A stretch of DNA of 64,000 nt from Onchocerca volvulus. Lineage: Eukaryota; Nematoda; Chromadorea; Rhabditida; Onchocercidae. The number at the start of each line of letters is the position of its first letter. The stretch's first letter is position 1. This document shows, piece by piece, positions 38,301-51,559 of the stretch. Location: positions 5,170,616 through 5,234,615 of the forward strand of contig HG738139.1 in assembly GCA_000499405.2 (NCBI GenBank), given 5' to 3'. The position numbers were made by a program, and so were the translations under genes. Under the pieces are notes generated by a model. The model was not told the DNA's origin, did no database searches, and saw nothing but the letters and a program-made list of their open reading frames with translations.

Positions 38301-41300
38301 ATGAAGGATAAGGAAAGTTTTCTGAATAATTACACGAGTGAAATTGAAACTCAAAATGTAATTTAACGGAAAAATCAACTGAAATTTTTTAATTAAGTAA
38401 TAAAAATTTAATGACTAATGTGAATGCTAAGACTATTGAAACGATCATTTAGCATTATCTTGGATTATTTAGGCATTGATGGTTTATTTATTAATATTTG
38501 CTTCTAAACTACTCAACAGCACTGAAGATTTACTACGAGATTTGTGAGATATGATCTGTTGATTACAAAGTTCCTAGTTTTGCATTTATTTATCAAACAA
38601 TTTCTTTGGTCCTTAAATGCTTTCTGAAATTTGAAAAAATGCAAATTTTAGGAAATAACAAATCTGAGATTTATAAATAAATTTTCTGAAAAATCAAATT
38701 AACAACTGTTAGAAGTTATTTTTCTTCAATCATTTATTTATAACAAAAATCGGAAATTCGCAGTGAAACAAAGATGGCGAAAATAGCGAACTGAAAAATT
38801 TAAAACATACTAAATATTCTTGAGTATTAATTATTAAAAGATCTACGTATTAATTATTAATTATTAAAAGATTCATGCCATTATACGTTTCAGATCAAAC
38901 AACCAGCCAGAGAGTAAAATTTGAAATGAAAAAAGCTCAACAATTTGTGTGCCATAAATTTGAAATTGAACTTAACTGTGACAGAGAGAAATCAAACTTT
39001 ATTTTCAATTTAAATACATATCACATGTACTAATTGAAACTGACAAAGTTTCAAAATAGATTGGGCATGTAGTAAGAATAGCATTGGAAGTCTAAGCTTT
39101 AAATTTATCAATTACGCTACTGCAGAATGATTTATACATTAATCGAAATTTCGAAAATTACGAAGAAATTTAAACAAAAAGAAGGACAAGAAAGGATTTA
39201 TTTTGTTCTAATCAGTTACTTGAACTATGATAAAAAGGATGTTATTGAATTGATATTTCCTTTGGATTGTGAGCAAATCGATGAAGGAAGGAAAACCGAA
39301 AGTTAAAAATATTCGAAGAAATGAAGTGGTAAAATATTTTTACAAAAAGAAAAAAAATCCGAATCGTTGAAGCAAAATTTTGGCAATAAACCGCTGCAGT
39401 ATACTCTGAAACTATTTTGATAAAAAAAAAAAAAAAAAATAGAAAAAAGAAAGAAAGAAAGAAAGAAAAAAGACTAAAGAAAAATTAATAAAATAATCAG
39501 AAGAATATAGTTGGGAAATGAGGAATTTTTAATATAACTAATAGCTGAGCTATGTGTTAGACATGGCCAATACAATGTGCCTAGGCTCTTTAAAACGTGC
39601 TCATTCCTGAGATCAGGCCAGCGGTATATTGTCAATTGTCAATTTCGTTCTGAGGTTTTTGGGAGTAATAAATATAGCCGATATCTTATTGCGCTTTTTC
39701 ACTATTATCTCACTTTGAGGAATGTTTAAAATGAACTTTAATTTTGAGATGAAACGCTTTAAATGAGCACATTTCGACCAACATTTGTCAAAGTTGCCAA
39801 AGTTAATCGAAGCGTTAGAATAGCGCATATTCTATGGAAAGGAATATAATTCAAACAAACGAGAAATCTTGTTTTAAATATTTTTTTCATTACATTAAAA
39901 AAAAAAAAAAAAACTATATTTATTGATAGAATGAGAACTCATTTTTCTATTTTAAAATTGAAGAACTGAATTGAATGGCATGAAGCGAGTGAATCTCCAA
40001 GACAAACCCGGTTTTGTGAATTTATTGAATCAAATTTCGTGAAAAAAAGAGAGGAAAGAAACGAAACGGCCTTTAAGTGAATAAACAGCTCAAAATCTCA
40101 CAATCTTTTACTATAGCCCATAAATTTTTAGCCAACTAAAATATTTAAAAAAAAAAAAAAGAAAAAAAAGAAAAAAAGAAAAATCTATGGAAACAACAGC
40201 CCAAAAAAAAAAAAAAAAATGTGTAAAAATGAGAAAAAAAATTTGAAATATTAGAAAATCTTTAGAGAATTCGAAAATTTTTTTGGTAAATAATTTTGAA
40301 ATGTTTTTGAGGAATTCGTTGAAATTTGCATTTTTATTTTTTCACCCAAAATAACTATAAATTAACGTTTTATTATACAAATTAACCTATTACTTTAATA
40401 ATTTGTGCTTTTTTTGTTTGGTTGTTTACACCTATCTATTATCTATAAATATAATTTTCTTCTTGAAATTGAATTAGCATTTAAAAAGTTTCGGGAAAGT
40501 TCATCACAGAAAGGAAAAGAAATATTACAAATGCTCCTTGCAGGTTTTAATAAGAGGCAAACGATGCTTAAAAATACGGAATGCGAGAAATGAGGGAATA
40601 AATTTTGAAATTAATTTTGGGAAAAATAAACTTTCAAATATTTTAATTAATATTGCTCGGCTATACCAGCAGTGTTTTAACATATTATCTGAAATATGAA
40701 TCATATTTATTATAATAAATCAAATAATAAACGAGGAATGTATAAACAATACAAATGTTTGATATAACAATTATCGATGATTGTTTTGAAAAAAGAAAAG
40801 AAAAAAATAACGGAAATTTTGAGGATCGATCAACGTTATCGAATTTCATAAAGGAAAGGGAATTAATGAATAATAATCAGAAAAGCTGATTAAATTAAGT
40901 GCAAAAATAGTATTGAAATGGCTAAGCAAAATATCTTTTTTCCCATCAATTCGTTATCAAATTGCAAGATAAAAGATGTCTGGTCGAATGATAGGAGAAT
41001 GAGATGGGGATTTTTCGACTTCTTGCAGATTAACTTCAGTTCTAATAATTCACTGAAGGTATAATCTTTTCAGTAAACATTAAAATGATCGTAGGATTTC
41101 TTAATTTATTTCAATTCGTATAATTTCTTATTTTTAGCAAAGATAAAATAACGAAAAACAATGTTTTCATAAAGTTTCATCTTAACGCCGAAAGATTTTA
41201 TTAATATCTAGTCTTGGAAAATATTTTAAAAAGGAGAAAAGTAATACTAAGGGATATTCAGAAGTTGGCAATAATATTGTCAACTAACCTTTCTTTACAA

Positions 41301-42769
41301 CGAGTCAAAGAAATATATTGAAATACTATCAGTCCAGCGTAAAACTCATCAAATTGCTATTTAATTAACCTTCAAACTGACCACTTTTATTTGCCATTAA
41401 TGCTATGATACTGAGTATAAAATTTCATGAACGATTTTTTCTAGAAAAAAAGGTTATGACCATCTTTAATTTACAATTACTGTAATGACCGTATGAAATA
41501 CTGTTATTAGTAAATAAACTAACAATCTCAGCCATCTAAATTTAATACTATTTGGCTCGAAGTTGAAGTTTCAATACAACCAAATGTCCTATGTGTCCTA
41601 TACTAATTGATTCATTTATAGTCTCAGTGAATTTGATTGGAATTTTTAAAAATTTTAAATACTTTAAATCTTTAAAAAGTTTAAATCGGAAAGAAGAGAT
41701 ATGAAGTTTTGTTAGCTGATGAAAAATTATTTGCAAAAGACAAATATAGAATTATAATATTTTTCAAATGCTGCAAAATTTGTTTGAACTTAAAAAGCAA
41801 ATGAGATCGAAAAAAAAAAAAAGAAGTAAATAGAATGACAATGTTTGAAATAAAAAATTAACAAAAAAAGATTGAAAGAAGCAAAAATTTCTCGTTTTTC
41901 GATTTGCGTCATCCAGCATTAAATCATTTGCCAAGGATATTCCCTAGGACAAGTGTGAGCTGATAATCTTTCCCTTATGACCTTCAACCTTAAATTCTTC
42001 TCTACATATCTTTCATCCTGTCTCTCATTTTTCCTAGTCTCTTTCTCCCATGCTAGTCTCCATTTGGATGCGGAAATTTGAATTGTTCCATTTAAATAAT
42101 TGTATAGAAATGCTCAAAAAAAAAAAAAAAATCTCTTCCTCAAATATTTAACTCTGAGATCTTATAATACATTAAGTTACTTACAGTAGTAAATATTGTT
42201 ATCAAAGAATAGAAAAAACTGAATGACAAGTGCCATTTCAGGAAATTTAACAATGATTAAATCAATCTCTTACAAAGTTTCTTCGATTATTCCTTCTTTC
42301 ATATTGATGCTCATAAAAGAAGTGAAACAAACAAACAATCGTCGATTTATTGATATTTTGTCATCTTTCATATTTTCAAGTGTTATTGCCTTTGATAATT
42401 CATTTGTCTTCAAATCTTTCCACTACTGTTTTATTCCTCTCTCTCTCTCTCATTCTTTCTTTTTTTGTCGCTTATAATGCATTACTCCCAAAAATTAGTC
42501 AAATTTTAATTGAATTTCTAGAAACACATGAAATTGATAAAAATGAAACTGTATATTCTTTTATAGGATAATAATAAGAGATGTATGATAGCAACAAATC
42601 GAACCAAATTATTATTTCAACAATGAACGATATTTTGTAAATGGGAATTTTTTGAGATAAATGAAAATATTTTTTTAAATTGAAACAATTTTTAAAAAAG
42701 CATTAATAAATTGAAATTGGATCATCAAGGCAAGTTTCCGGAAGAAAGTTGTCTTATTATATGCGTGGG
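35366..42769. other. intergenic, no gene recognised
   Basis: AT-rich DNA with numerous homopolymers (37495, 39425, 39895, 40150, 40200). A 71-codon minus-strand frame at 39613-39828 is somewhat less AT-rich but belongs to no family I recognise. Confidence 0.5.
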
Positions 42770-42784
42770 TATTTCAATGTTAGT

Positions 42785-43075
42785 ATGTTGTTTTGTTTGA
42801 TATTTTGTTTGACGATTGTTTCTAATTTTAGTTTTCTACTTCTATTTCTTTTTTTCTGAGCATTTGATGTTGAATTTTTTTTAGTTCTGTTTTTTGTGTC
42901 GGATTTTTTATTCTTGTTTTTTTATTATTTGGTTTCTTTTTATTATTCTGTTTATATTTTGGTTTTATTTTTGATTGGTGATAAAGTTAGTTTTGTTTAT
43001 GATGACCATAATGTTATTTGTTTGCCTTTGGTTTTTATGATTTAATTTTTTTTTTGGTTTGTTTTTATTATTTAG
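42785..43075 (+). pseudogene. nad4: mitochondrial nad4, 3' fragment
   Basis: Read with the invertebrate mitochondrial code, the frame starts MLFCLMFCLTIVSNF. It continues through a hydrophobic, Phe/Leu-rich C-terminal domain containing FYYLVSFYYSVYILVLFLIG and ends in TAG at 43073-43075. These features match the end of nematode ND4, a proton-pumping subunit of complex I. An in-frame TAA at 43043-43045 interrupts it. TGA occurs as Trp in the first third. It is non-functional in the nucleus. Confidence 0.8.
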
Positions 43076-43094
43076 TAAAAATATTTTTTGTGGA

Positions 43095-43312
43095 ATGACT
43101 TTCGATAATGGTATGAAGCAGATTATTATTAACACTGTTAATCATAAAACTATTGGTACTTCTTATATTGTTTTGGGTTATTGAACTGGTTTAGGTGGTT
43201 CTGTTTTGTCTATATTGATTCGTTTTGAATTATCTGGGTCTGGTGACGGATTAATTCAGTAGTGGGCAAGTTTATAATTCTGTTCTTATCATACATGATA
43301 TTTTGCATGATG
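43095..43312 (+). pseudogene. cox1: mitochondrial cox1, 5' fragment with frameshift
   Basis: With TGA read as Trp the frame gives VNHKTIGTSYIVLGYWTGLG, then the conserved IRFELSGSGDGLI region of nematode COX1. Similarity resumes one base out of frame after 43257 as SSGQVYNSVL followed by MHDI, so one base was inserted (or two lost) near 43257. Similarity ends near 43310. Only the N-terminal part, about the first 70 residues of cytochrome oxidase subunit I, is present. Confidence 0.88.
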
Positions 43313-43315
43313 AAG

Positions 43316-46300
43316 CATCAATTTCGACAAAAACAAGCTTTTTTTTCGGAAAAAAAAACAAATTTCGAAACAAATTTAATTAACTATCTACTTTTCGGAA
43401 CAAGTTCTATTGATGGTTTTCAAAGAAATCCCGGAAATTCTAAGGAAAAACGAATCAAATTTCATTTTTAATTTTAGTTTCACACCTTTCATTTCTTTTT
43501 TTTCCATCTTTTTTATTGCACTGCAAAACACAACAGTGATGTATTGCAGAAAATTTAAATTACTAAAGAATGAGAAATTTATTCATTTGTATTTATTTTT
43601 AAAGTATTCAAATTGTATAAAGCATTCCGGTAGATTTCAGTTCTTCTTTCGTGCATTTCCTTGTGTGCTCCATAATCCTACAAATTCGAAGTATTTATTT
43701 TACTTGATGGAAATTCAAGGTATTCATTTTATTTAGTTTATTTATTAAATCTGAAACAGTGTATTGTTATCATCAATTGAACTTTTAGTTCATTGTATGC
43801 ATGAAATAATTGATTGTACATAGAATTCTTTGAGGGTTTATAACAGCTTTTGTTATTCTACTTTAGAAATAACCTTTGAATTTTGAATTTTTGTATTCAG
43901 GATTTTCATTAAAGGTTTCTATATTTATTTGCTTTTTGTAGAATATTTATACAAATTTATATCACCACTTTGACCAATTTTGTCAATGTAATTGGGCTTG
44001 AAAAGATGGTGAATGCTACCAGCTATCGACAGTTTGAAATTTTAATGATCAACTCATTTTAAAATTCTTTCCGTAAAAATAAAATCTTCAATGAGAATTA
44101 TCCGTGGGGGGGGATTATCTTTTCGAACATAAATGTATGAATGAATGTATACGTCAAAGTTTTTAGAGACTGGAAATTCTCGAAAAATTATTAAAAAAAC
44201 TTGTAAATCCGAATCGATTGATTCTTTTCAAGCTGTAAAAATATTATGAAAAAACATCGGTAATAATATTTCCGTGCTTTTTAACTACCAGTCAAGAGTA
44301 TCAGCTCTAATATTTGCTCAGTAAATCAGAATTATTTATAAATAAGTCATCGCTAAAACTAATATAATTATTCAATTCTGCTCATTTTGCGAGCCAAACA
44401 GAAACATAATTTTTAACGAGATTGGCTTGCTACAGTGATCGATCATTGCAGACGCTATATAGCATCTTTAGAATGAATATAATATGATTTTGAGGTGATT
44501 TTTGCATGCCAGGAAGATTTTCGAAAACAAAAAATTCACATTAAATCTTCGAATCCAAAAGTCAATCATAGAGCCACGCTGTATCATCACGTTCTATTCT
44601 TATGACACGCTGTATCATCACGTTGTATTCGTATGATGCTCTCACTCCATAAAGAAGCATAAAATCATCGGAATATACATTGTTAGATTTGTAATGTCTC
44701 TATATAATTGGCAGCAGATATAATAAAATGCTAGTCCACCCTCATTCTTTTTTCGAAATCCCTTGAAGTGTCCATTAGATCATACAATTTGGTCTTTGGC
44801 CTCTCCAGCGGCAATTGTTGACCTAAGTCTTAGTGAGTGAGGATGGATTTCGAAAAATGCCTAATAATGTAATTCATTGCCGAAATAGCTGCCAAATAAT
44901 TATTCCTTTGAATAAATTCGCCCTTTATGCTATACTCATAAAGCAACCAGCAGAAAATTATAAGTTATCTTAAATTCAACTGCAAATTCGTCATAAAGAG
45001 AAAAATATCATTCAATGATGAAGAATTTTATATTTCAAAATAACCAAAAATTATAATTTTCATGATGAAATGTGATTTTAATATTTGATTTTAAATTTAA
45101 TATTATAAATTTAAGCAACAATTTGAATTTAAATTTAGATTCAATCAAAGGTTGACTTGGAATATGCTTTCATGATGAAGATTTCAAATTATAATGAACT
45201 CACATAACAAAATCAAGTAGCAAAATTAATTAAATTACTAAGCGGCAATTAACAAAGGAAATATAGCGGAAAAAGAAAGAATGATAACTAGTAATAACAT
45301 GATCACAATTATATCATAATTTTATCAAAAATATTAGTCTGTATTAAGTTGTCCAAATGAAAGCTAACTTCAAACTTTAACTGCAGAATGAGTTATCAAA
45401 TTGGATTGTTGAAAACGGCCATCTATCTGACAGCAGAGACAAAACTCTTGAAAATTTGAAAAGAACAACTGATTTCTAAACTGCATGCTTTGTCATTTGA
45501 AAGAAAAAAAATTTTTTTCCTTAAACATCTCCTTTTTTGAACGATGAATTGTACGCAGTTTTTCAATTGTTTTCAAATATCATTTAAATTATCCTGTTAT
45601 TTCGTGCTTTGAAATGCTTAATTTCTTTTATTTCTACGAAATGACAATAAAATGAGAAAATAGTGATGAAAAAGAAGTGATCCTTGTGTAAAAATAGATA
45701 CTAATGCAATTTATATATGATATCATTCACTGTCAATTATATCTTTAGTATTTGGTATTAATTAACAAAATACTTTGCTTATCAAAATTCAAGCTTTTGT
45801 AAATGCAAAATTAAATAAATGTAATTTTTTTGGAAACTAATAAGTGAAAAGAATTTTTTATATTCGGATATTCGGAAAAATTTTAAATGAAAAAATAAAG
45901 CAAATCTGATAATTTGATATGATAGCATTTATTTCACGGAAAAGTAAAACAGGCTTTATTTTTAGTGTTTTTGAATAAATCCCATCATATGAGAGCATTA
46001 TGATGAGAATCAACAAATGAAAAGGGAGAAAATGATGAATTTTTACCAATCCTTTATCATCACTTTCACTTCTAAAAACTAACATTTATCAACTTTCATT
46101 AAGGAACTGCTTTAGGATTTGAAAAAAAAAAAAAAAGAAAACGAAAAACAAAAGAAAAAAAAAAAGGAAAATCAAACGATCGATTTCTTCTTAAGCATTC
46201 TATATTTGCTGATAATATCAAATATTGCATATTGTAGCACTTATTTATTTTATAACAATCATTAATGTTTAATTTTTATAAGAAAATTTATTGAGAAGAA

Positions 46301-47230
46301 TTTAGTCAAAAAGATATAAAATTTTAAACGATATTCTATTAGTTTTAAGAAATGAAAATTCTTATGTTGCATGAATGATAAGAGTTGTTGGAGGAATGAG
46401 TAATAGACTCTGAAGAGATCGATGAGAAGAAATGATGCGACAATAGTCTAACAACTTGCTTATTTTTTATTTGACAAATAAGATTTGAAAAGGACGAGGT
46501 GAAGACAAATGCATGCTAGTTGGCCAAGGCCAAGCCAAACTGGTTTATTAAGAAACTCAAACTTGTCTCGAGAATCTTCTTCCTTGGATAGATGACGAAA
46601 AATAGCACAAATAGCCTAAAGGCTTGTTTAACTCTTTACTACAAATGTACATACATATAATGAATATAAGATAGACATTAATTACATTTGTCGACACGCG
46701 AGAGTACTATTAATCCTTTAATTCAAGCCAAATTGTGAGATCATGTGAATATGGAAATTTTATTTGAAAGGAAAAGAGACGAAATAGAGAAGACATCAAT
46801 GATGGCCAAAATGAGCCACGAACCACAGCCAAAGATTTTTAATTCTTGAAATGAAACAATAAAAAACTTTACGATTTTCGTCGCAATACAAATAATAATA
46901 ATTAAAATGGAATTTTTTCGCACTAATTTGAATATATATTAAATGGGACACGCATAATTTGATTATACTTATGAACAAGAATTTATGGTTGACACCAGCC
47001 ACAAACATAAAATTTTGAGGATGAGCTTTTCAAAAATTAAACGATCATTTTAGATCTATTAAGAAATTAGAAATATCAATTTACAAATTTGAAAATTATG
47101 CGTTATGATTTATGTTAACGATACATGTTAGATCTGATATTATTTAACAAAGCCGCGAATTCGCAAATATTTAGTGATAAATTTGTTGAACCGCTAAGTG
47201 AAAGAAGAGCAAATCGTTGTTACTTGCTAA
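43316..47230. other. intergenic, no gene recognised
   Basis: AT-rich sequence. A G8 run lies at about 44107. A two-unit 31-bp tandem repeat at 44575 is listed separately. The 108-codon frame at 43410-43736 has no recognisable domain. Confidence 0.5.
44575..44636. repeat. 31-bp tandem repeat, 2 units
   Basis: Two adjacent 31-bp units, each beginning CACGCTGTATCATCACGTT, differ at two positions (C/G and T/G). They are recent and non-coding. Confidence 0.9.
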
Positions 47231-47485
47231 GCAACGTTTCAAATTCTCCACCGACTGATTTGAAATTTTGATGCAACGTTGCATTCAATAGACGCGTGTT
47301 TCCATATAGATTTGCCTACTTTTTTTTAAACAGTCATACCCATGACAGGTAAAAGTAAGTAAGCGAACTGAATTTTTTGACTACACTTATTTCCTGCATT
47401 ATTCATCTTCGCACAATGTTTCAAGTCTTCACCGATTTTAATTTGAAATTTCAATGCAACGTTGCATTCGAAAATGCGCGTGTTT
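47231..47485. repeat. paired ~72-bp direct repeats with a 14-bp palindrome
   Basis: Copy 1 (47231-47301) and copy 2 (47411-47485) share CACCGA, TTTGAAATTT, the perfect palindrome ATGCAACGTTGCAT, the following TCRA motif and GCGTGTTT. They are 110 bp apart and end 12 bp before a Helitron-like terminal motif at 47497. This layout resembles the subterminal repeats of non-autonomous Helitron or Helentron elements. That assignment is inference. Confidence 0.7.
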
Positions 47486-47496
47486 AAGAACTTTAG

Positions 47497-47524
47497 GACT
47501 AGCTGGAGCCGGCCAAGCGAAGCA
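47497..47524 (-). mobile_element. Helitron-like terminus (short repeat 1)
   Basis: The sequence GACTAGCTGGAGCCGG followed by CCAAGCGAAGC is nearly repeated at 51421-51447. Read on the minus strand it is a GC-rich, partly self-complementary stretch ending in CTAG. That is the usual form of a Helitron 3' end (hairpin then CTRR). No helicase frame is joined to this copy. Confidence 0.5.
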
Positions 47525-50500
47525 TAAGCTATCCAGCTGGTATTGAATGTTTTTATTAGTAGATGCTTCCTGCAAGTATCCCTCTATCAGCATTCCGTCA
47601 TTAAGCACTGATTAAACAATTTCTGAGTAAACAATGACACTAAAGCTGAATAGATTAATTAGTTATGCATATAGTTGACATGCATGCAAGTACAATGAAG
47701 GCCTATTTTATATTATAAATTGTGAGAGCATTGTCTTGTAGTGACCTCTGATTTTTGACATGCGACAGATCAATACAAAAATGGAAGTATGCCAGGAAAA
47801 TCTACGGAATATTTACACTTGTTTGCACACCGGAGGGAGCAATAACCATGTAATATAATTATTTCGGGTTATAACAAATTCAAGCAAACTCATTTCTGTC
47901 TATTCCGAATTTAATTTTAGTTTAGAATTTATCATATGTATTTTGAGTGTTTGAACTTTTTTTCTTAACTTTTTAAAGAAGCTTATATTTCTTTTTTAAT
48001 ATTTTTCTCATCATGGTAGCACTGATTGTTTATAGGAATTTGTGAAATTTACGATATTGTAATTAAACAAGAAGTGCTTCCCAGAGAAACATGATGTATA
48101 AATCTATGAACTTGTTACATTTTGCTTCACTACTTTTCACTAAAAAAAGAAATATTTGTTTTTCATAAAATAAAAATATTTTAATAATCAAAAATTTCGA
48201 AGTGAAAAAATTGGATAATAAATGATGATTAATTAGCAGAAGTATATTTGAAATTCATCTAAATAAGTTTCGCCTTCAAATTCTATAAATTATAATACGA
48301 AATGGCAAAACATGGCAAATAAAGTTAGTGTAAAGTTTGTAATAAAGATATCGCCACTTAATTATTATGAGAAAAGTCATTAATTCCGATCTATGCCCGA
48401 ATACCGTATTCTGATTTACAACATGATTAGGAATACAGTATCTTAATGAAATGATGAATTTCCGATTACCGATTTTATGGAATATTTACGGAATATTGAA
48501 ATGATTATTTCCGATAGATATGCTATTGAAGTAATGTTTGAATATGTGATATTGAGTGAGAAAAAATTGAGAAAAGTTTTCATTACCTTTTATAACGTTA
48601 AAAAAAATTTATTAATGTTCAAAATTCCATAGTTTCTCCAATATTCTTTAAAATACTTTTTTTTCCTATATAGATAATGAAAAAGTGTAACTAAGTTTTT
48701 AAATTCGAGGAATTTGAAGATTTGGAACAATTTGAAGAATGCATATTAGAGAAGCCTGAAAGCGATACAGTTATTCTTTCCAACAAAAAAAAAAAAAAAA
48801 AAAAAAAAAATTGAAAATGGAAAAGCTACTCGAATAAGGATGACTTTTAGCAATATACAGAAGAGAAATCAATAATTTCAGTTGAGTTGCAACTTTTTTA
48901 TGAGCAAAATATCTTAAATATACTTGATTTCTAAGATTCTGAGGTTGAAAAAAAAAAAACTTAATCGATTCCAAGTTGTTTCACTAGTTTGTGAGGAACA
49001 ATTAATCAAACAAATGAAAGGCAAAAAGAAAAACAATAGCTATATCGAATATATTGGAAGTAAAAGTGAAAGGCAGTGTGGCAGAAAATAATCATTAAGG
49101 AAGAAAGAAAGAATTAAAATATTCGAATTTCGTCATCTCGGCTGAAATTGCGGGTTTTGACTCATTTCTTTAAAAATATAATTGACATACTTCATTTATG
49201 AGTGCTCATTTCATTATTCAAAATATACTCTAAGAAATACGCTATTTGTGGATCAATAGCGGTTTAAGAGATCCTAAAATTAAATTTTATTACCAATAAA
49301 TGATTCCATAACAGTAGAACTATTTTCATCACTAAATTTCAGAATTCCTCCAGACTTTTTAACCTTAATTTATTCTCGGATCCCAATCCAAAGTGACTTT
49401 GTCACAAAGGCAATATTCTCAGATAAACAAATCCAATATTTATTCTTAAGCCAGATGTTCAATCATCTGTAAACAGCATCATATAGCAGGTTTCGCCTTA
49501 CAATAGTGTAAAATTTCAAATAAAAAGCCTCATTTATTGCAAAAATGAATCAAACTATGTTTACAACGCTATCAGATAGCGCGTTTTTTTCATCTTAGGG
49601 TCAATGCTTAGAAATAAATTTTTGAGCACTAAAAAAATCCAAAAATACTGATTAAAAAAAATAAATACCTGTCCAAAATTAAATAGTGAAAAAAATCAAT
49701 AGGTGGGAAAATCGAATTAAAAAATAATAATGCAAATGAGCATGCAACAAATGAACTGCTTCAATATTTAAAGCGAATTTCTCCTTTACATTGTAAAAGT
49801 CAAATCTTTTACTTTTGAAAGTTTGAAAATATTTTTAAATTATTTCTCCCCATTTATTTTCAGGAAATATTCTATTGCTCCACGTGAAAGTATTATTGTT
49901 GCGAAGCAATTCAGAGAACACGGGCAAGGTTCATTTGAATTAAAAATAGACAAAAAACAATTTTGAAATAACAGACAAAATTTCCCAAATCAATTTGATA
50001 GATTTCACTGGCAGATGCTAACTTTTACAGAAAAAAAAAAAAATTTTAAATCAAAAAACAATTCAAAAAGCTACTTGGTTTTTTCTGTGAATTTCCGAAA
50101 ACTTTTTTACCCTTGAATTTTTCAAACTAATTTTGACTTTCGTTCCATATATGAATTTTGACGAAATCTTCACCTTAAAAATTTTCTCGAATTTTATAAA
50201 ATTGTCTCTCATGAATTGAAAAAAGAAGATGATACGAAAAACAAGCATAAGAATTAAAATAAAGCAAAGGTTAACTCAATAAATTGATGCATTGATGTTT
50301 TAATAAGTCAATATTACAACTACAATAATTCATGTCACAACTAAATATGGAAACCGAAATTGTCAATTTAAGTTTTCCTATTTAAATCTGTACAACTTCT
50401 ACTTTCAACTGAAAAGTGTTTATTCTGCAACATCAAATATAAGATAACAATTTAAGATAATAGCTAACAATATATTAACAATGTATTAATAACAATGTAA

Positions 50501-51164
50501 GATAATAACAAATATAAGATAACAGTTTGAAAGAATTTTTAATTAAATTGTTAATCTAAAAGGAAACAATGATTACTAATGATTTCTTTTTTACTCTTAT
50601 CTTAATACATTGTTATGTTTTTCTATATCATTTTAAATTTCATTTGAAATTAAACCAATGACAATCTATCTACAATATCCAGCATTTTCCTTACTTACAC
50701 TATACCGTATTTTTGTCATCAGCAGATGCAGAACAGAAATCCAAGCTTTTGGTACACATCACTTGACAATAATTTAATTCTAATTAATTTTTTCAGGAGA
50801 CATTAAGGGATATAGCATGGGAATAATATAAGCCGTTAAGTTCACTGATCAAATATGATTGGATTTCCTTGCAAAATAATAATACTATTTGAAATACTTA
50901 TTAGTGGTAATTTATAAATATTTGGAAAAAAAATGACAATAGCAAAGATATAATTTTTTCTGATAATCTTTATGAAATGTGAAAAGAGAGAGGGAAAGAG
51001 ATTCTCGATCTCTTTGATAAGAACTGATATCAGATTATTCGAAGAAGTGAAATGACTACTTCACTAGTTTTCCGATAAGATCAGATGTTAAATTAAACTT
51101 TATAATTTCACCTGCACTTCGATCATTCAACAAAACTTCAAATTGATAATATGTTATAAAATCA
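47525..51164. other. intergenic, no gene recognised
   Basis: AT-rich DNA with a long A-run at 48784 and repeated AAGATAA/ACAAT motifs around 50440-50530. No supported gene. Confidence 0.5.
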
Positions 51165-51376
51165 TATTTATAGATGAGCCAGGAGGAACTGGTAAAACGT
51201 TAAATTGGTTCTGGCAACAATTCGATCCTAAAATGACATAGCCTTAGCTCTTGCATCGTTAATAGATGCAGCATTGCTATCAGGTGGAAGAACTGCTCAT
51301 TCTGCGTGAAATTGCCACTTATCATGCAATTCATCGAAACTCTAACATGCAACATTTCCAAAACATCGGGTATGGG
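51165..51376 (+). pseudogene. Helitron helicase fragment (Pif1-like P-loop region)
   Basis: The plus strand encodes IDEPGGTGKT, a Walker A motif in the form used by Helitron/Pif1 helicases. Across frameshifts, IALALAS-like, LSGGRTAHSA-like and CNFHLSC/NISK-like pieces follow in the order seen in Helitron Rep-helicases. Stops and frameshifts make it non-functional. It lies 45 bp from a Helitron-like terminus and next to the truncated end of the BEL/Pao relic, so one element probably inserted into or beside the other. Confidence 0.75.
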
Positions 51377-51420
51377 ATTTAAGATTTTGAACTAACAAAC
51401 ATTGACATTTTTATTTATAA

Positions 51421-51447
51421 GACTAGCTGAAGCCGGACAGCGAAGCG
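51421..51447 (-). mobile_element. Helitron-like terminus (short repeat 2)
   Basis: GACTAGCTGAAGCCGGAC followed by AGCGAAGCG matches the 47497 copy with one deletion and few substitutions. Its position just beyond the helicase fragment supports a Helitron origin for both motifs. Confidence 0.5.
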
Positions 51448-51559
51448 TGATTGGTACCCATAGACTCATAGACTTTTGTATAATTCTTGATCTAATGAAG
51501 ACAAAAAAAAAAATAAATTTTTTTAACTTCGTTTTTTATGTTTTTATTAAATATGATTT

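Larger units (their letters stand above)
42770..43315 (+). other. nuclear mitochondrial insertion (numt), nad4-cox1 segment
   Basis: The plus strand turns abruptly T- and G-rich (C-poor), as on the coding strand of nematode mtDNA. It encodes the end of ND4 followed about 20 bp later by the start of COX1, the adjacent order known for nematode mtDNA. TGA codons stand where Trp is expected. The segment carries an in-frame TAA in nad4 and a frameshift in cox1, so it is a nuclear relic. Left and right breakpoints are estimated from the loss of similarity. Confidence 0.88.

Noticed and set aside
39613..39828. 71-codon minus-strand frame with less AT bias
   Set aside because: No family recognised and no splice signals; kept only as a remark in the intergenic entry.
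44749..44857. 13-bp inverted repeat around TTTTTCGAAATCC
   Set aside because: Too short and AT-rich to call an element.
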